A stretch of 50,585 bases of DNA from Deltaproteobacteria bacterium (lineage in GTDB: Bacteria; Desulfobacterota; Binatia; DP-6), in contig VBKG01000335.1 of the NCBI GenBank assembly GCA_005879585.1, positions 1 to 50,585 on the forward strand, written 5' to 3'. The number at the start of each line of letters is the position of its first letter. Position 1 is the first letter of the stretch. A program made the position numbers and the translations under genes. Below, piece after piece: positions 31,104 to 39,940 of this stretch. The notes under the pieces are model-generated. The model was not told the origin of the DNA, ran no database searches, and saw only the letters and a program-made list of their open reading frames with translations.

Positions 31104-31119
31104 TGCGGCGACGGCCGCA
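31104..31119 (-). promoter_or_regulatory. Stem-loop in the rpsO-pnp gap
   Basis: A 6-bp perfect stem (TGCGGC/GCCGCA) with a four-base loop (CGTC) lies directly before the pnp ribosome site (minus strand). In enteric bacteria the pnp leader is an RNase III-cleaved hairpin used for autoregulation by PNPase. This stem is much shorter, so similar control is only a possibility. Confidence 0.3.
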
Positions 31120-31156
31120 CTTTTCGATCAGGCGAGCAGGACAGGGAGATGGAGCG

Positions 31157-31426
31157 CTACTTGCGGATGCCGAGGCGCTCGATCACGCTCTTGTAACGCT
31201 GGAAATTGCGTTGCTTGAGGTAGTCGAGCAGTCGCCGGCGCTGCCCCACCATCTTGAGCAACCCACGGCGGGAATGATGGTCCTTGCGGTGTACCTTGAA
31301 ATGCCCCGTCAGGTACCCGATGCGGCCCGTGAGCAGCGCGATCTGGACCTCCGGTGACCCGGTGTCCGTCCCGTGCCGACGATACGCCTGCACGAGCTCT
31401 TCCGTGCGCTCACGCACCACTGCCAT
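31157..31426 (-). CDS. rpsO: 30S ribosomal protein S15
   Basis: 89 residues, exactly the usual S15 length. It has the typical [19 protein letters not shown] and [20 protein letters not shown] segments. S15 binds the central domain of 16S rRNA early in 30S assembly. The ATG at 31426 was selected by homology and length; GGAGAGGG lies about 6-8 nt upstream. Confidence 0.96.
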   Translation of the reverse strand: MAVVRERTEELVQAYRRHGTDTGSPEVQIALLTGRIGYLTGHFKVHRKDHHSRRGLLKMVGQRRRLLDYLKQRNFQRYKSVIERLGIRK

Positions 31427-31470
31427 CCCGAACCCTCTCCGTCTCTTTGTTCTCTCGCTTTGAAGTCCGG

Positions 31471-31499
31471 TCTGTAACATGCGGTTTGACGCATTGCAA
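31471..31499 (-). promoter_or_regulatory. Putative sigma-70 promoter for rpsO-pnp
   Basis: On the minus strand TTGCAA (31494-31499) and TACAGA (31471-31476) are separated by exactly 17 bp. They lie 45-73 bp upstream of the rpsO ATG in the only sizeable gap (92 bp) between truB and rpsO. The match to consensus is moderate. It would give rpsO-pnp and downstream genes transcription independent of the rimP promoter. Confidence 0.4.
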
Positions 31500-31518
31500 A
31501 GCCGCGCCGTCGCGGTGG

Positions 31519-32415
31519 TTACTCCCCGGCGTCGCTGCCGAGGACCCGCACGAGACGCCAACCGCGCCGTCCGACATCGGCCTCGATCACGCCGACCACC
31601 TCCCCGGCGGCATCGAGGAGCAACGCCGTCTCGTCGGGCGCCTCGGGAGGGGGCAACGCCGCGAGTGGCTCCTGCTGCCCGTGGCGAAGCCGCACGAACT
31701 GCGTCGCCGGAACTGCGAATGTCCGGTACGCGGCCAGCGCCGTCCGGAGCGGCACCAGGGGAAGGCCGGCGCGCGGCAGCACGGCGAGTGCGTCGGGTGT
31801 CCGCGCGTCGGCGATCCGGAACGGGCCGACCGCGACCCGCCGGAGCCGTTCGAGGTGGGCGACGGTGCCGAGCGCCTGGCCGATGTCGGCAGCCAGCACG
31901 CGAACGTACGTCCCCTTGGAGCAGGCCGCCGCGAACTCGATGGCGTCCAGCGGCCGGAGATGGAGCTCCAGCCGCTCGACGTCGATGTCGCGCGCCGCAC
32001 GTGCCACTTCGATTCCCCGCCGGGCGAGCTTGTAAAGGGGGACACCACCCTGCTTGAGCGCCGAGTACATCGGCGGAACCTGCTGCTGGGACCCGGTAAA
32101 CCGCGCCGCCACCGCGTCGACCATGGCCTGGTCGAGCGGCGGCACGGGCCGGGTCTCGACCGTGGCGCCGGTGTGATCGAGCGTATCGGTAGCAACGCCG
32201 AGGCGAATCGTGCCCGTGTACTCCTTGCGTTCGAGGAGCAGGTAGCGCGCCACCTTCGTCGCCTCGCCGAGGCAGAGCGGCAGCAGGCCGCTTGCGAACG
32301 GGTCGAGGGTCCCGAGGTGGCCGACCTTCGTGCGGCCGAGAACCGGGCGCAGCGCGCGGATCGCGCCCGCCGACGTCATCGCTTCAGGCTTGTCGACGAG
32401 CAGGATGCCGGTCAC
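31519..32415 (-). CDS. truB: tRNA pseudouridine(55) synthase
   Basis: A 298-residue enzyme that forms pseudouridine 55 in the T loop of tRNAs. The catalytic Asp38 is in [20 protein letters not shown]. Other landmarks are [13 protein letters not shown] at the start and [18 protein letters not shown]-terminal PUA-like segment is present. It starts with a GTG at 32415 that overlaps the rbfA stop (GTGA). Confidence 0.95.
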   Translation of the reverse strand: MTGILLVDKPEAMTSAGAIRALRPVLGRTKVGHLGTLDPFASGLLPLCLGEATKVARYLLLERKEYTGTIRLGVATDTLDHTGATVETRPVPPLDQAMVDAVAARFTGSQQQVPPMYSALKQGGVPLYKLARRGIEVARAARDIDVERLELHLRPLDAIEFAAACSKGTYVRVLAADIGQALGTVAHLERLRRVAVGPFRIADARTPDALAVLPRAGLPLVPLRTALAAYRTFAVPATQFVRLRHGQQEPLAALPPPEAPDETALLLDAAGEVVGVIEADVGRRGWRLVRVLGSDAGE

Positions 32416-32774
32416 GCCTCCTCGTCATCCCGCGGCCGTGCCGGGCCACGCAAGAGCGCGTCGACGCGGTCGGCCGTGTCCGGCACGTCGTCGTACGTGA
32501 AACGCAGCTCGGGCGTGCCCCGCATGGCGAGCGCGTGGCCGATCTCGGCGCGCAGGAAGGGAGCCGAGCGCGCGAGCGCGCGCGAGACGTCGTCGCGTGC
32601 CGTCCCGCCGGCGAGTGTCCGGAAATACACCCGCGCGATGTGCAGATCCGGCGTCATCCGGACTGCGGTCACGATCACCTGTCGCAAGAGCGGGTTTCGC
32701 GCCTCCTCGAGCAACAACCGGGCGAGCTCCGCCTGCACGAGGTGTGCGACGCGCTCCGGTCGCCGGCTGGACAT
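32412..32774 (-). CDS. rbfA: Ribosome-binding factor A
   Basis: A 120-residue KH-type protein that assists 30S maturation. It begins RRPERVAHLVQAELARLLLE and has VRMTPDLHIARVYF and PELRFTYDDVPD, typical of the family. It is coupled to truB by a GTGA overlap and starts 18 bp after the DUF503 gene. Confidence 0.93.
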   Translation of the reverse strand: MSSRRPERVAHLVQAELARLLLEEARNPLLRQVIVTAVRMTPDLHIARVYFRTLAGGTARDDVSRALARSAPFLRAEIGHALAMRGTPELRFTYDDVPDTADRVDALLRGPARPRDDEEA

Positions 32775-32792
32775 GGCGCCCCCCTTTCGCGC

Positions 32793-33080
32793 TCAGTAAT
32801 GGAGGAACTCGACGTGTTCCGAACCGAGCTCGGCCACCTGCAGCTCGTCGATGAACCGCACGACCTCTTGCAGACAGCGCTCGACGTGCGGCCGATCCGC
32901 ACCCACCTGCGAGACGCCGAGGATCGCCCGCTGCCAGAGGTCGTGATCGTCGCATTCCGCGATCGACACGTTGAACTTGTTCTGCACGCGCGCCTTGATC
33001 GTGCGGAGCACGCTCCGCTTGCCCTTCAGCGAATGGTTCTCCGGCAGACGGACCTCCAGCCGGAGCACGCCGACGACCAT
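32793..33080 (-). CDS. DUF503 family protein
   Basis: A 95-residue protein of the YlxP/DUF503 family. The start MVVGVLRLEVRLPENHSLKGKR matches the family, with LRTIKARVQNKFNVSIAE and DDHDLWQRAILGVSQVG following. These proteins are almost always encoded between infB and rbfA and are thought to be linked to ribosome assembly or initiation, but no activity has been assigned. The ATG at 33080 was chosen by homology. Confidence 0.9.
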   Translation of the reverse strand: MVVGVLRLEVRLPENHSLKGKRSVLRTIKARVQNKFNVSIAECDDHDLWQRAILGVSQVGADRPHVERCLQEVVRFIDELQVAELGSEHVEFLHY

Positions 33081-33099
33081 GGCCGCGGGGTGTTCTCTC

Positions 33100-35805
33100 T
33101 CAGGCCGACGCCGCGGGTTGACCCTTGCTCGCCGTCGGCCCGAGACGCCGCGCGACCTGCTCGACCTCGTACGCCTCGACCACGTCGCCAGCCTTGACGT
33201 CCTGGAAGCCGTCGAGCGAGAGACCACACTCGTATCCGTTGGCGACCTCGCGCGCATCTTCCTTGAAGCGCTTGAGGCTGCCGATCCGCCCATCGTGCAC
33301 GACGACGTGGTCACGCAGGAGGCGCGCCTTGGCGCCACGGACGATCTTGCCGTCCGTGACGGCGCAGCCCGCGACCTGACCGATCCCCGAGACGGCGAAG
33401 ACCTGCCGGACCTCCGCACGGCCGAGCACCTTCTCGTGGAATGTCGGCTCGAGAAGGCCTTCGAGCGCGTCGCGCACGTCGTTCACCGCCTCGTAGATCA
33501 CCGTGTAGAGCCGGATGTCGACACCCTCGCGCTCGGCGAGCCCCGCCGCCTTGGGCTCCGGGCGCACGTTGAAGCCGATGATGATCGCGTTCGAGGCGGA
33601 CGCGAGCAGCACGTCGGACTCGGTGATCCCGCCGACCGAGCCATGGAGGACGGCGAGCCGCACGTCGTCCGTCGACAGCCGGCGGAGCGCCTCGCTGAGC
33701 GCCTCGACGGAGCCCTGCACGTCCGCCTTGAGCACCACCTTCAGCTCCCTCACCTCGCCGGTCTGGATCTGCTGGTAGAGCTCGTCGAGCGAGACCTTGG
33801 CCGTCTTGGCCATCTCCGCTTCGCGCTGCTTCGTCCGGCGGTGCTCCGCCACCTGGCGCGCCTTCTGATCGTCCTGCACCGCGACGAAGATGTCGCCGGC
33901 CTCCGGCACGCCGCCGAGACCGAGGACCTCCACTGGCGTCGACGGTCCGGCCGCGTCGATCCGGCGGCCCTTGTCGTCGACCATCGCCCGGATCCGCCCG
34001 TACTGCGTGCCGCACACGAAGGCGTCGCCCACCTTGAGCGTCCCCTCCTGGACGAGCACGGTCGCCACCGGGCCGCGACCACGGTCGAGCCGGGCCTCGA
34101 TGATGGTGCCCTTCGCCAGGCGGTTCGCCGTCGCGCGCAGCTCGAGAACATCCGCTTGGAGGAGGATCATGTCGAGCAGCTGGGGGACGCCCTCCTTGCT
34201 CTTCGCCGACACCGGAACGACGATCGTGTCGCCGCCCCAGTCCTCGGGCGCGAGCCCGTGATTCCCGAGCTCCTGCTTGACGCGTTCGGGGTTCGCGTCG
34301 GGCTTGTCGATCTTGTTGACGGCGACGAGGATCGGCACTTCCGCGGCGCGCGCGTGGTTGATGGCCTCGACCGTCTGCGGCATGACGCCGTCGTCGGCGG
34401 CGACGACCAGCACGACGAGGTCGGTCACCTTGGCGCCGCGCGCGCGCATCGCCGTGAACGCCTCGTGACCCGGCGTGTCGAGGAAGGTCACCTGCCGGCC
34501 ACCCACGTCGACGGTATACGCACCGATGTGCTGCGTGATGCCGCCGGCCTCCCCGGCGGCAACATCGGTGGACCGGACCGCGTCGAGGAGCGACGTCTTG
34601 CCGTGGTCGACGTGACCCATGAGGGTCACGACCGGCGCCCGTGTCGTCCGTCCCTCCGCTGCAGTGCCGGCTTCCTGCTCCGCCTCGAGCGCCTGCTCGA
34701 CGTCGAACGCGACGTTCTCGACCTGGTAGTCGAACTCGCCGGCGACCAGCGCCGCCGTGTCGTGGTCGAGCATCTGGTTGATGGTGGCCATCATCCCCAT
34801 GTCGAGTAGCTTCTTCAGCACCTCGCCCGCCTTGACGCCCATCGCTTTCGCCAGCTCCGCGACGCTGACCACCTCGGAAATGCGAATGACCCGCTTTGAC
34901 GCGCGGGGCACGGTGATCTCGGTCTTCCGCTGCTCCTTCCCCGGCAGCGCTCGTCGCTTCTGCGGCCGCTTGCCGCCGCGCATGAAGTCGCGCTCCATGG
35001 TGTCGAGCATGTCGGACTTCTTGATGACCTTGCGCCCCTTCTTCTTCTTGGGCGCGCCGTCGCTCGGTGCCGCCTCGGTACCCGGAGCGGCCTCTGCGCC
35101 CCGCGCGGACGGCGCCCCCGCGGGCGCCGTTGCCTTGCGAAGGTCGATCTTTCCGAGCACCTTCACGCCGCGCATCTCCTCGAACCCGGGCGGCGGTGCA
35201 GGGGGCGTCGCAGGGCGAGGCGGCGGGACGGGCACCGCGGGCCGCGCGGCGGGATGGGCGGCGATGGCTGGCGCTTCGGCAACCCGCTGCGCACGCGAAA
35301 CGTCGAGCGGCGCGGTCTCGGCCGGTGCGGTCGGGGGCGGTTCGTCCGGCCGCGGCGCGGCTTCCGGCATCCGTTCGGCTGGAGCGGCCGGTGTCGGCAG
35401 CGGCACCTCGGGCTCGAAGTCCAACGACGGCGGGATGTCGTCCACGCCGTCCCCCTCCGGCGGCGCTGGGGGCAGCTCCTCGCGCTTCAGCACCTCACGT
35501 GCGGTGCGGCGGCGGATCACGTTGGCACGGAGGCGGGTCTCGGTCGTCTGCTCGCGCGCCGTGACGAGCTGGTCGGCACCCGAGTCGCGCTCCGTCACGA
35601 CCCGCTCCGACACGACTCGCCCGGTCCCGAGCGAGACCGCCGGCCGCGGCGAAAGGCCGAGATCGTCCTTCAGCCGCTCGGCTTCCTCGTCGGTGAGCGA
35701 GCTCTGGGAGCGCTTGCCCCGGAGGCCGAGCTTCTCGGCGCGCGCCAGGATGTCCTTCGGGGCGACGCCCCAGTCTTTGGCCAGCTCGTGGATTCGCTTT
35801 GACAT
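33100..35805 (-). CDS. infB: Translation initiation factor IF-2
   Basis: A 901-residue GTPase that brings initiator tRNA to the 30S subunit. It has a short IF2 N-terminal domain ([20 protein letters not shown]), a long Pro/Ala/Glu-rich linker (about 100-250), a second IF2_N domain (about 305-355), and the G domain with GHVDHGKT at 397-404, [15 protein letters not shown] and NKIDKP. The beta-barrel and C-terminal domains ([28 protein letters not shown]) follow. It sits between ylxR and DUF503 as in most bacteria. Confidence 0.96.
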   Translation of the reverse strand: MSKRIHELAKDWGVAPKDILARAEKLGLRGKRSQSSLTDEEAERLKDDLGLSPRPAVSLGTGRVVSERVVTERDSGADQLVTAREQTTETRLRANVIRRRTAREVLKREELPPAPPEGDGVDDIPPSLDFEPEVPLPTPAAPAERMPEAAPRPDEPPPTAPAETAPLDVSRAQRVAEAPAIAAHPAARPAVPVPPPRPATPPAPPPGFEEMRGVKVLGKIDLRKATAPAGAPSARGAEAAPGTEAAPSDGAPKKKKGRKVIKKSDMLDTMERDFMRGGKRPQKRRALPGKEQRKTEITVPRASKRVIRISEVVSVAELAKAMGVKAGEVLKKLLDMGMMATINQMLDHDTAALVAGEFDYQVENVAFDVEQALEAEQEAGTAAEGRTTRAPVVTLMGHVDHGKTSLLDAVRSTDVAAGEAGGITQHIGAYTVDVGGRQVTFLDTPGHEAFTAMRARGAKVTDLVVLVVAADDGVMPQTVEAINHARAAEVPILVAVNKIDKPDANPERVKQELGNHGLAPEDWGGDTIVVPVSAKSKEGVPQLLDMILLQADVLELRATANRLAKGTIIEARLDRGRGPVATVLVQEGTLKVGDAFVCGTQYGRIRAMVDDKGRRIDAAGPSTPVEVLGLGGVPEAGDIFVAVQDDQKARQVAEHRRTKQREAEMAKTAKVSLDELYQQIQTGEVRELKVVLKADVQGSVEALSEALRRLSTDDVRLAVLHGSVGGITESDVLLASASNAIIIGFNVRPEPKAAGLAEREGVDIRLYTVIYEAVNDVRDALEGLLEPTFHEKVLGRAEVRQVFAVSGIGQVAGCAVTDGKIVRGAKARLLRDHVVVHDGRIGSLKRFKEDAREVANGYECGLSLDGFQDVKAGDVVEAYEVEQVARRLGPTASKGQPAASA

Positions 35806-35811
35806 CCGCTC

Positions 35812-36087
35812 TTACCTCGAAGTCGCCGAGGCCGTGTCCAGCTGCGCCAGCAGGCGCTCCCGCTCGCGCATCGGAGGCGTGAGCCGAAGCGAGCGAACAG
35901 CCCCACGGCGGCGCACGAACGCGGCCCAGCAGGTCGGCACTCCATGCAGGTACGCCCCGCGCCCGGCCGCGCGACGGCCGACGTCGGCGCGCAGGCCCTC
36001 CGCCGTGGCCGTGAAGCGCATCAGGGCGGACTGCGGCGCCCGCGTGCCGCATCCCACGCAGGTACGCAGCGGGACGTGCGCGCTCAT
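35812..36087 (-). CDS. ylxR: YlxR (DUF448) RNA-binding protein
   Basis: A 91-residue basic protein. The family signature is clear: PLRTCVGCGTRAPQSALMRF, then GRRAAGRGAYLHGVPTCW. YlxR proteins bind nucleic acid (reported to modulate transcription or RNase P in other bacteria) and lie between nusA and infB. The ATG overlaps the nusA stop (ATGA); infB starts 6 bp after its stop. Confidence 0.92.
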   Translation of the reverse strand: MSAHVPLRTCVGCGTRAPQSALMRFTATAEGLRADVGRRAAGRGAYLHGVPTCWAAFVRRRGAVRSLRLTPPMRERERLLAQLDTASATSR

Positions 36088-37439
36088 CCGCGCTCCTCGT
36101 CGGCGGCGGGGTTCGGCTCGCCGGGTGGCGGAACGTTGCCTTCGCCCTCGGCGGCGTTCTCCGCGCGGCCCGCGACCGCGGCGGCCGCCTCCTCGGCGCG
36201 CCGCTGCACGATGTGCTCGCGCGCGGCGGCGATGATCGCCGGGGCGCGCTCCGGACCGACGCCGTCGATCTCGGCGATCGCCTCGACCTCGGACTCGGCG
36301 AGCTGTTCCGCCGATTTGACACCGTCCTGGATGAGCAGCTCGGCCGTGAGATCGCTGATCCCCGGCACGGCGGTGAGCGACGCGCGCGCCCGTCGCGCCT
36401 CGTCCTCCGCTTCCGATTCGCTGCGCACGTCGAGCTTCCAGGTCGTCAGCCGCGACGCCAGGCGGATGTTCTGTCCCTTCTTGCCGATCGCGAGCGAGAG
36501 CTGATCGTCGGGGACAATGACCTCCATGGCGTGCTCGTCTTCGTCCATGATGATCTTCGAGACCTTCGCGGGCGCCACGGCGCGGCAGACGTACTCGGCG
36601 GGATCGTTCGTCCACGGCACGATGTCGATCTTCTCTCCCCTCAGCTCCTGCACCACCGCCTGCACCCGCGTGCCGCGCATACCGACACAGGCACCCACCG
36701 GGTCGACGTCGCGGTCGTGCGACACGACGGCGATCTTCGCCCGCCCCCCGGGCTCGCGCGCTGCCCCCTTCACCTCGACGATGCCCTCGTAGATCTCGGG
36801 CACTTCCTGGCGGAAGAGCTCGATCAGCAGGCCCGGATGCGTGCGTGACAGCACGATCTGCGGTCCCTTCGGGGCCAGCTCGACGTCCAGGATGAATGCG
36901 CGGATGCGGTCGCCCTGGCGGTACCGCTCGCGGGGGATCTGCTCCTTCTCGGGCAGAATCGCGTCGGTCCGGCCGAGGTTCACGATGATGTTCTTCTTCT
37001 CGAAGCGCTGCACGATGCCCGACATCAGCTCGCCCTTCCGACCCTTGAACTCGTTGTAGATGATGTCGCGCTCGGCGTCGCGCACGCGCTGGATGATGTT
37101 CTGCTTCGCCGCCTGCGCGGCGATGCGGCCGAACTTTTCGGGCGGCAGCTTCGCAAGCAGCTGATCGCCGATCTCGGCGTCGGGGTCGAGCTCGCGCCGC
37201 GCCTCGTCGAGCGTCACCTGGTTGAGCGCGTCCTCGATCGTCTCGACGACGGTCTTGATCTCGAAGAGTTCCACTTCGCCGACTTCGGGATTGAACTTGG
37301 CCTCGATGTTCTTCTCGAGCCCGAAGGTCTTCTTGGCGGCCGACAGCATCGCATCCTCGAGCGCATGCACGATGATGTCCCGGTTGATGCCCTTTTCCTT
37401 GCACACCTGCTCGATGACGCGGTTCAGATCCGGCAACAT
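36084..37439 (-). CDS. nusA: Transcription termination/antitermination factor NusA
   Basis: A 451-residue RNA polymerase-associated factor. It has the N-terminal RNAP-binding domain (1-125), S1 (about 135-200, GDRIRAFILDVE), KH1 (about 230-295, DPVGACVGMRGTRVQAVV) and KH2 (about 300-345, LSLAIGKKGQNIRLAS). One helix-hairpin-helix region (about 355-410, VPGISDLTAELL and DGVGPERAPA) follows, then an acidic/Pro tail. As it acts on pausing and termination, it could feed back on the terminator in its own leader upstream of rimP. Confidence 0.96.
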   Translation of the reverse strand: MLPDLNRVIEQVCKEKGINRDIIVHALEDAMLSAAKKTFGLEKNIEAKFNPEVGEVELFEIKTVVETIEDALNQVTLDEARRELDPDAEIGDQLLAKLPPEKFGRIAAQAAKQNIIQRVRDAERDIIYNEFKGRKGELMSGIVQRFEKKNIIVNLGRTDAILPEKEQIPRERYRQGDRIRAFILDVELAPKGPQIVLSRTHPGLLIELFRQEVPEIYEGIVEVKGAAREPGGRAKIAVVSHDRDVDPVGACVGMRGTRVQAVVQELRGEKIDIVPWTNDPAEYVCRAVAPAKVSKIIMDEDEHAMEVIVPDDQLSLAIGKKGQNIRLASRLTTWKLDVRSESEAEDEARRARASLTAVPGISDLTAELLIQDGVKSAEQLAESEVEAIAEIDGVGPERAPAIIAAAREHIVQRRAEEAAAAVAGRAENAAEGEGNVPPPGEPNPAADEERG

Positions 37440-37455
37440 CGGCCCCTCCTGTCCC

Positions 37456-37950
37456 TCAGGCGTGCGCCGGCCGGGCCGGGCGAGCGAAGTGGTATTCGAT
37501 GTTGGCCTTCTCGATGGCCGCGAACGATAGCTCGACGCTGCCGACCGCCTGGTCCTGGACGGTGACGCCGTCGGCCGTCACGGCCTCGAGCGTACCGTGG
37601 AACACGCGCCGGTCGCGGACCGGGTCGTGCGTCCGCACGCAAACGCGCTGCCCGAGCGCCCGACGGAAATGGGCCTCGCGCAGCAACGGCCGGTTCACGC
37701 CGGGCGACGAGCACTCGAGCTGGTAGCGACCAGGAACGGTATCGTGCGCGTCGAGCACGTCGCCGAGCTCGCGGGAGATCCGCGCGAGCTCGTCGACCGT
37801 GACGCCACCGTCGGGCCGGTCGATCAGCAGCCGCAGGACGAGGCGTCCGCCCTCAGGGCGATACTGCACGTCGACGAGCTCGAGCCCCGCCCCCAGGGCG
37901 AGGGGCTCCGCGAGCTCCCAGACGCGGCGCGTCACCGCGGACGGGTCCAT
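37456..37950 (-). CDS. rimP: Ribosome maturation factor RimP
   Basis: A 164-residue factor for 30S assembly. Family motifs are GLELVDVQYRPEGGRLVLRL, IDRPDGGVTVDE, YQLECSSPGVNRPL and a C-terminal SH3-like domain. The ATG at 37950 lies 10 nt after a GGAGG site; an in-frame TTG nine bases upstream is too close to that site. It is the first gene of the long translation operon and is preceded by a terminator-like hairpin. Confidence 0.93.
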   Translation of the reverse strand: MDPSAVTRRVWELAEPLALGAGLELVDVQYRPEGGRLVLRLLIDRPDGGVTVDELARISRELGDVLDAHDTVPGRYQLECSSPGVNRPLLREAHFRRALGQRVCVRTHDPVRDRRVFHGTLEAVTADGVTVQDQAVGSVELSFAAIEKANIEYHFARPARPAHA

Positions 37951-37965
37951 GTGATGCAATCCTCC

Positions 37966-37994
37966 AAAATAAAAAAGTGGGCAAGGGGCCCACT
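37966..37994 (-). terminator. Intrinsic terminator in the rimP leader (candidate attenuator)
   Basis: On the minus strand a perfect 7-bp stem AGTGGGC/GCCCACT with a 5-nt loop runs straight into TTTTTTATTTT, then GGAGG and the rimP start. It lies downstream of the candidate rimP promoter, so it would stop rimP transcripts unless read through. It also ends any transcript coming from fadD. Autoregulation through NusA or a leader-binding factor would fit. Confidence 0.75.
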
Positions 37995-38027
37995 CAGGCT
38001 GGTCAGTGAAGGCCGGAAAGCGGGCAT

Positions 38028-38056
38028 TTTATACCACTTGGCCAAGCGACCCGCAA
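38028..38056 (-). promoter_or_regulatory. Putative promoter for the rimP-nusA-infB operon
   Basis: On the minus strand TTGCGG (38051-38056) and TATAAA (38028-38033) have a 17-bp spacer. The -10 matches consensus at five of six positions. It lies between the fadD stop (38076) and the leader terminator. The expected start near 38020 gives a leader of about 70 nt. Confidence 0.5.
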
Positions 38057-38075
38057 CGGTCAAACGGCACTCAGG

Positions 38076-39878
38076 TCATGCGTACATCTCCTCGATCACG
38101 GGCCCATAGCGCTGCGCGACGACCTTGCGTTTCACCTTGAGGCTCGGGGTGAGCTCGCCGCTCTCGGGCGAGAAATCGCCGGGCAGGATCCGGAAGTACT
38201 TGATCGATTCGAAGGATGCGAGGTGGCGGTTGACCTCGTCCACCTCGGTCTGGACGAGCGCTTGAACGTCGGCATCCGTCGCAGCCGTCTCGGGGCGGAC
38301 ATCCTCGATGCCTCGTCCCGCGAGCCAGCGCGCCAGCTCCTCCTGGTCGAGGGTGATCAGGGCGACGCAGTACTTCCGGTTGTCGCCGATGACCACCGCC
38401 TGGCTCACGTGCGGCTGCATCTTCAGCAGGTTCTCGATCTTCTGCGGGGCGACGTACTTCCCGCCTGACGTCTTGATCAGATCCTTCTTCCGGTCGGTGA
38501 TCCGAAGGAACCCCTCCGCGTCGACCTCGCCGATGTCGCCCGTATGGAACCAGGCCTGCGGGTCCCAGGCCTCTGCGGTCGCTTCCGGACGCCGGTAGTA
38601 TCCGTTCGCGACGTTGTCGCCGCGCGCCAGGATCTCGCCATCCTCGGCGATGCGGATCTCGCAGCAGTCGAGCGGCAGTCCGACCGTGCCGAACTTGAAC
38701 CGGTCCGGCCGGTTGACGGTGAGCGACGGCGTGGTTTCCGTGAGCCCGTACCCCTCGAGGATGAGAATGCCAATCGCGTGGAAGAACTCGAGGATCTCGC
38801 GCGCGAGTGGCGCCGCACCGGACGTCATGTACCGGATGTTCCCGCCGAGGAGCTGGTGGATCCTTGCGAACACCAGCCGGTGTGCGATGGCCGCCTGGAG
38901 CCGCGTGCCGAGCGGCACCGGGCGCCGCTCCTGCTCGCAGCGGCTCCGGGCCCGGCCGACACCCACGGCCCAGTCGAAGAGCGCGCGCTTCAGCGGCGGC
39001 GCGGCATCGCGCCCCGCCAGGATCCGCGCGTACACCTTCTCGTAGATGCGCGGCACGGCGGGCACGAGATGCGGATGCGCCGCCGCCATGTCCTCCGCCA
39101 GCGTGTCGATGCTGCGCGCAAACGCCGTCGTGGTGCCGGCGGCGATGCCGAGGTACTCGACCAGCCGCGCGAACGAGTGCGCGAGCGGGAGGAAGAAGAA
39201 GTCCACGTCTCCCTCGCGGATGAGCCCGGTCCGCAGCGCCGCCTCGACTGTCGCGAGATGGTTGCCATGGGTCTGGACCACGCCCTTCGGCGGCCCAGTC
39301 GTCCCGGACGTATAGACAATGGTGGCGACGTCGTCCCGGCCGAGCGCCTCGATGCGACGCTCGATCTCGGGTCGAACGCGGGGGAGCGCCTCCCGGCCCC
39401 GCTCGAGCAGCGCCCGCAACGATCCCGGCCCGTCGCCGTCGTCGATGGTAACCACCCGACGGAGCTGCACCGTCTGCCGGACGCCGTCGAGCTCGAAGCC
39501 ATGCGCCGTCAGCTCGTCGATCTTCGCTCGCTGCTTCGCGTTTTCCACGAGCGCGAGCGAGGACTCCGAGTTGGCGATGATGTAGCCGCATTCGGCGATC
39601 AGGCTCGACTGGTAGATCGGGATGGTGAGCGCACCGCACGCGAGGATCGCGAGATCGATCTCCATCCACTCCGGGCGTGTGGCGGACAGGATGGCGACGC
39701 GGTCTCCGACGCGCACGCCGTCGTCCAGCAGCGCCGCCGCGATCGCGAGCACGCGGGCTTCCGTCTCGGCCCACGTCACCTCGCGCCACGCGTCGCCCGC
39801 GCGGTAGCGGTAGCGGGGACGCGTCGACAGGTCCGCCGCCCGCGTGAAGAACATCTGCGGAAGATTGGTGAACGGCAT
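38076..39878 (-). CDS. Long-chain fatty acid-CoA ligase (AMP-forming)
   Basis: A 600-residue ANL-superfamily adenylating enzyme. The P-loop is YTSGTTGPPKGV at about 189-200. GYGLTETTPSLTVN, WFHTGDIGEVDAEGFLRITD and RKKDLIKTSGGKYVAPQ are the A5, A7 and A8 motifs; near the end, TPSLKVKRK carries the candidate catalytic Lys. It most resembles bacterial FadD15/FAA1-type long-chain acyl-CoA synthetases. The exact acyl chain cannot be read from sequence. No beta-oxidation genes adjoin it. Confidence 0.9.
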   Translation of the reverse strand: MPFTNLPQMFFTRAADLSTRPRYRYRAGDAWREVTWAETEARVLAIAAALLDDGVRVGDRVAILSATRPEWMEIDLAILACGALTIPIYQSSLIAECGYIIANSESSLALVENAKQRAKIDELTAHGFELDGVRQTVQLRRVVTIDDGDGPGSLRALLERGREALPRVRPEIERRIEALGRDDVATIVYTSGTTGPPKGVVQTHGNHLATVEAALRTGLIREGDVDFFFLPLAHSFARLVEYLGIAAGTTTAFARSIDTLAEDMAAAHPHLVPAVPRIYEKVYARILAGRDAAPPLKRALFDWAVGVGRARSRCEQERRPVPLGTRLQAAIAHRLVFARIHQLLGGNIRYMTSGAAPLAREILEFFHAIGILILEGYGLTETTPSLTVNRPDRFKFGTVGLPLDCCEIRIAEDGEILARGDNVANGYYRRPEATAEAWDPQAWFHTGDIGEVDAEGFLRITDRKKDLIKTSGGKYVAPQKIENLLKMQPHVSQAVVIGDNRKYCVALITLDQEELARWLAGRGIEDVRPETAATDADVQALVQTEVDEVNRHLASFESIKYFRILPGDFSPESGELTPSLKVKRKVVAQRYGPVIEEMYA

Positions 39879-39902
39879 GCGTGGCGTTCCGGGGAGGTAC
39901 CG

Positions 39903-39908
39903 TATAAT
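39903..39908 (+). promoter_or_regulatory. Perfect -10 box upstream of the GalT-family gene
   Basis: TATAAT lies 33 bp before the ATG at 39941; the -35 region (GTGGCG, 16 bp upstream) is poor. Transcription from it would begin near 39915. That argues against the GTG at 39911 as the start codon and supports the ATG at 39941. Confidence 0.4.
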
Positions 39909-39940
39909 AGGTGAAATCCGCGGCTCAAGGGCTCGGCACC

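Noticed and set aside
28895-31357. Very long open frame opposite pnp and the M16 gene
   Set aside because: It is a GC-skew shadow of two certain genes; its translation is Arg/Asp/His-rich with no recognisable domain.
38005-38060. tRNA-like sequence (CTTGGCCAAGTGGTATA) on the minus strand before rimP
   Set aside because: No acceptor, anticodon or T arm can be folded around it; the TATAAA fits a -10 box.
39911-39940. GTG at 39911 as start of the GalT-family gene
   Set aside because: It lies 3 bp after a perfect TATAAT box, so it would be upstream of the likely transcription start; the added residues have no homology.
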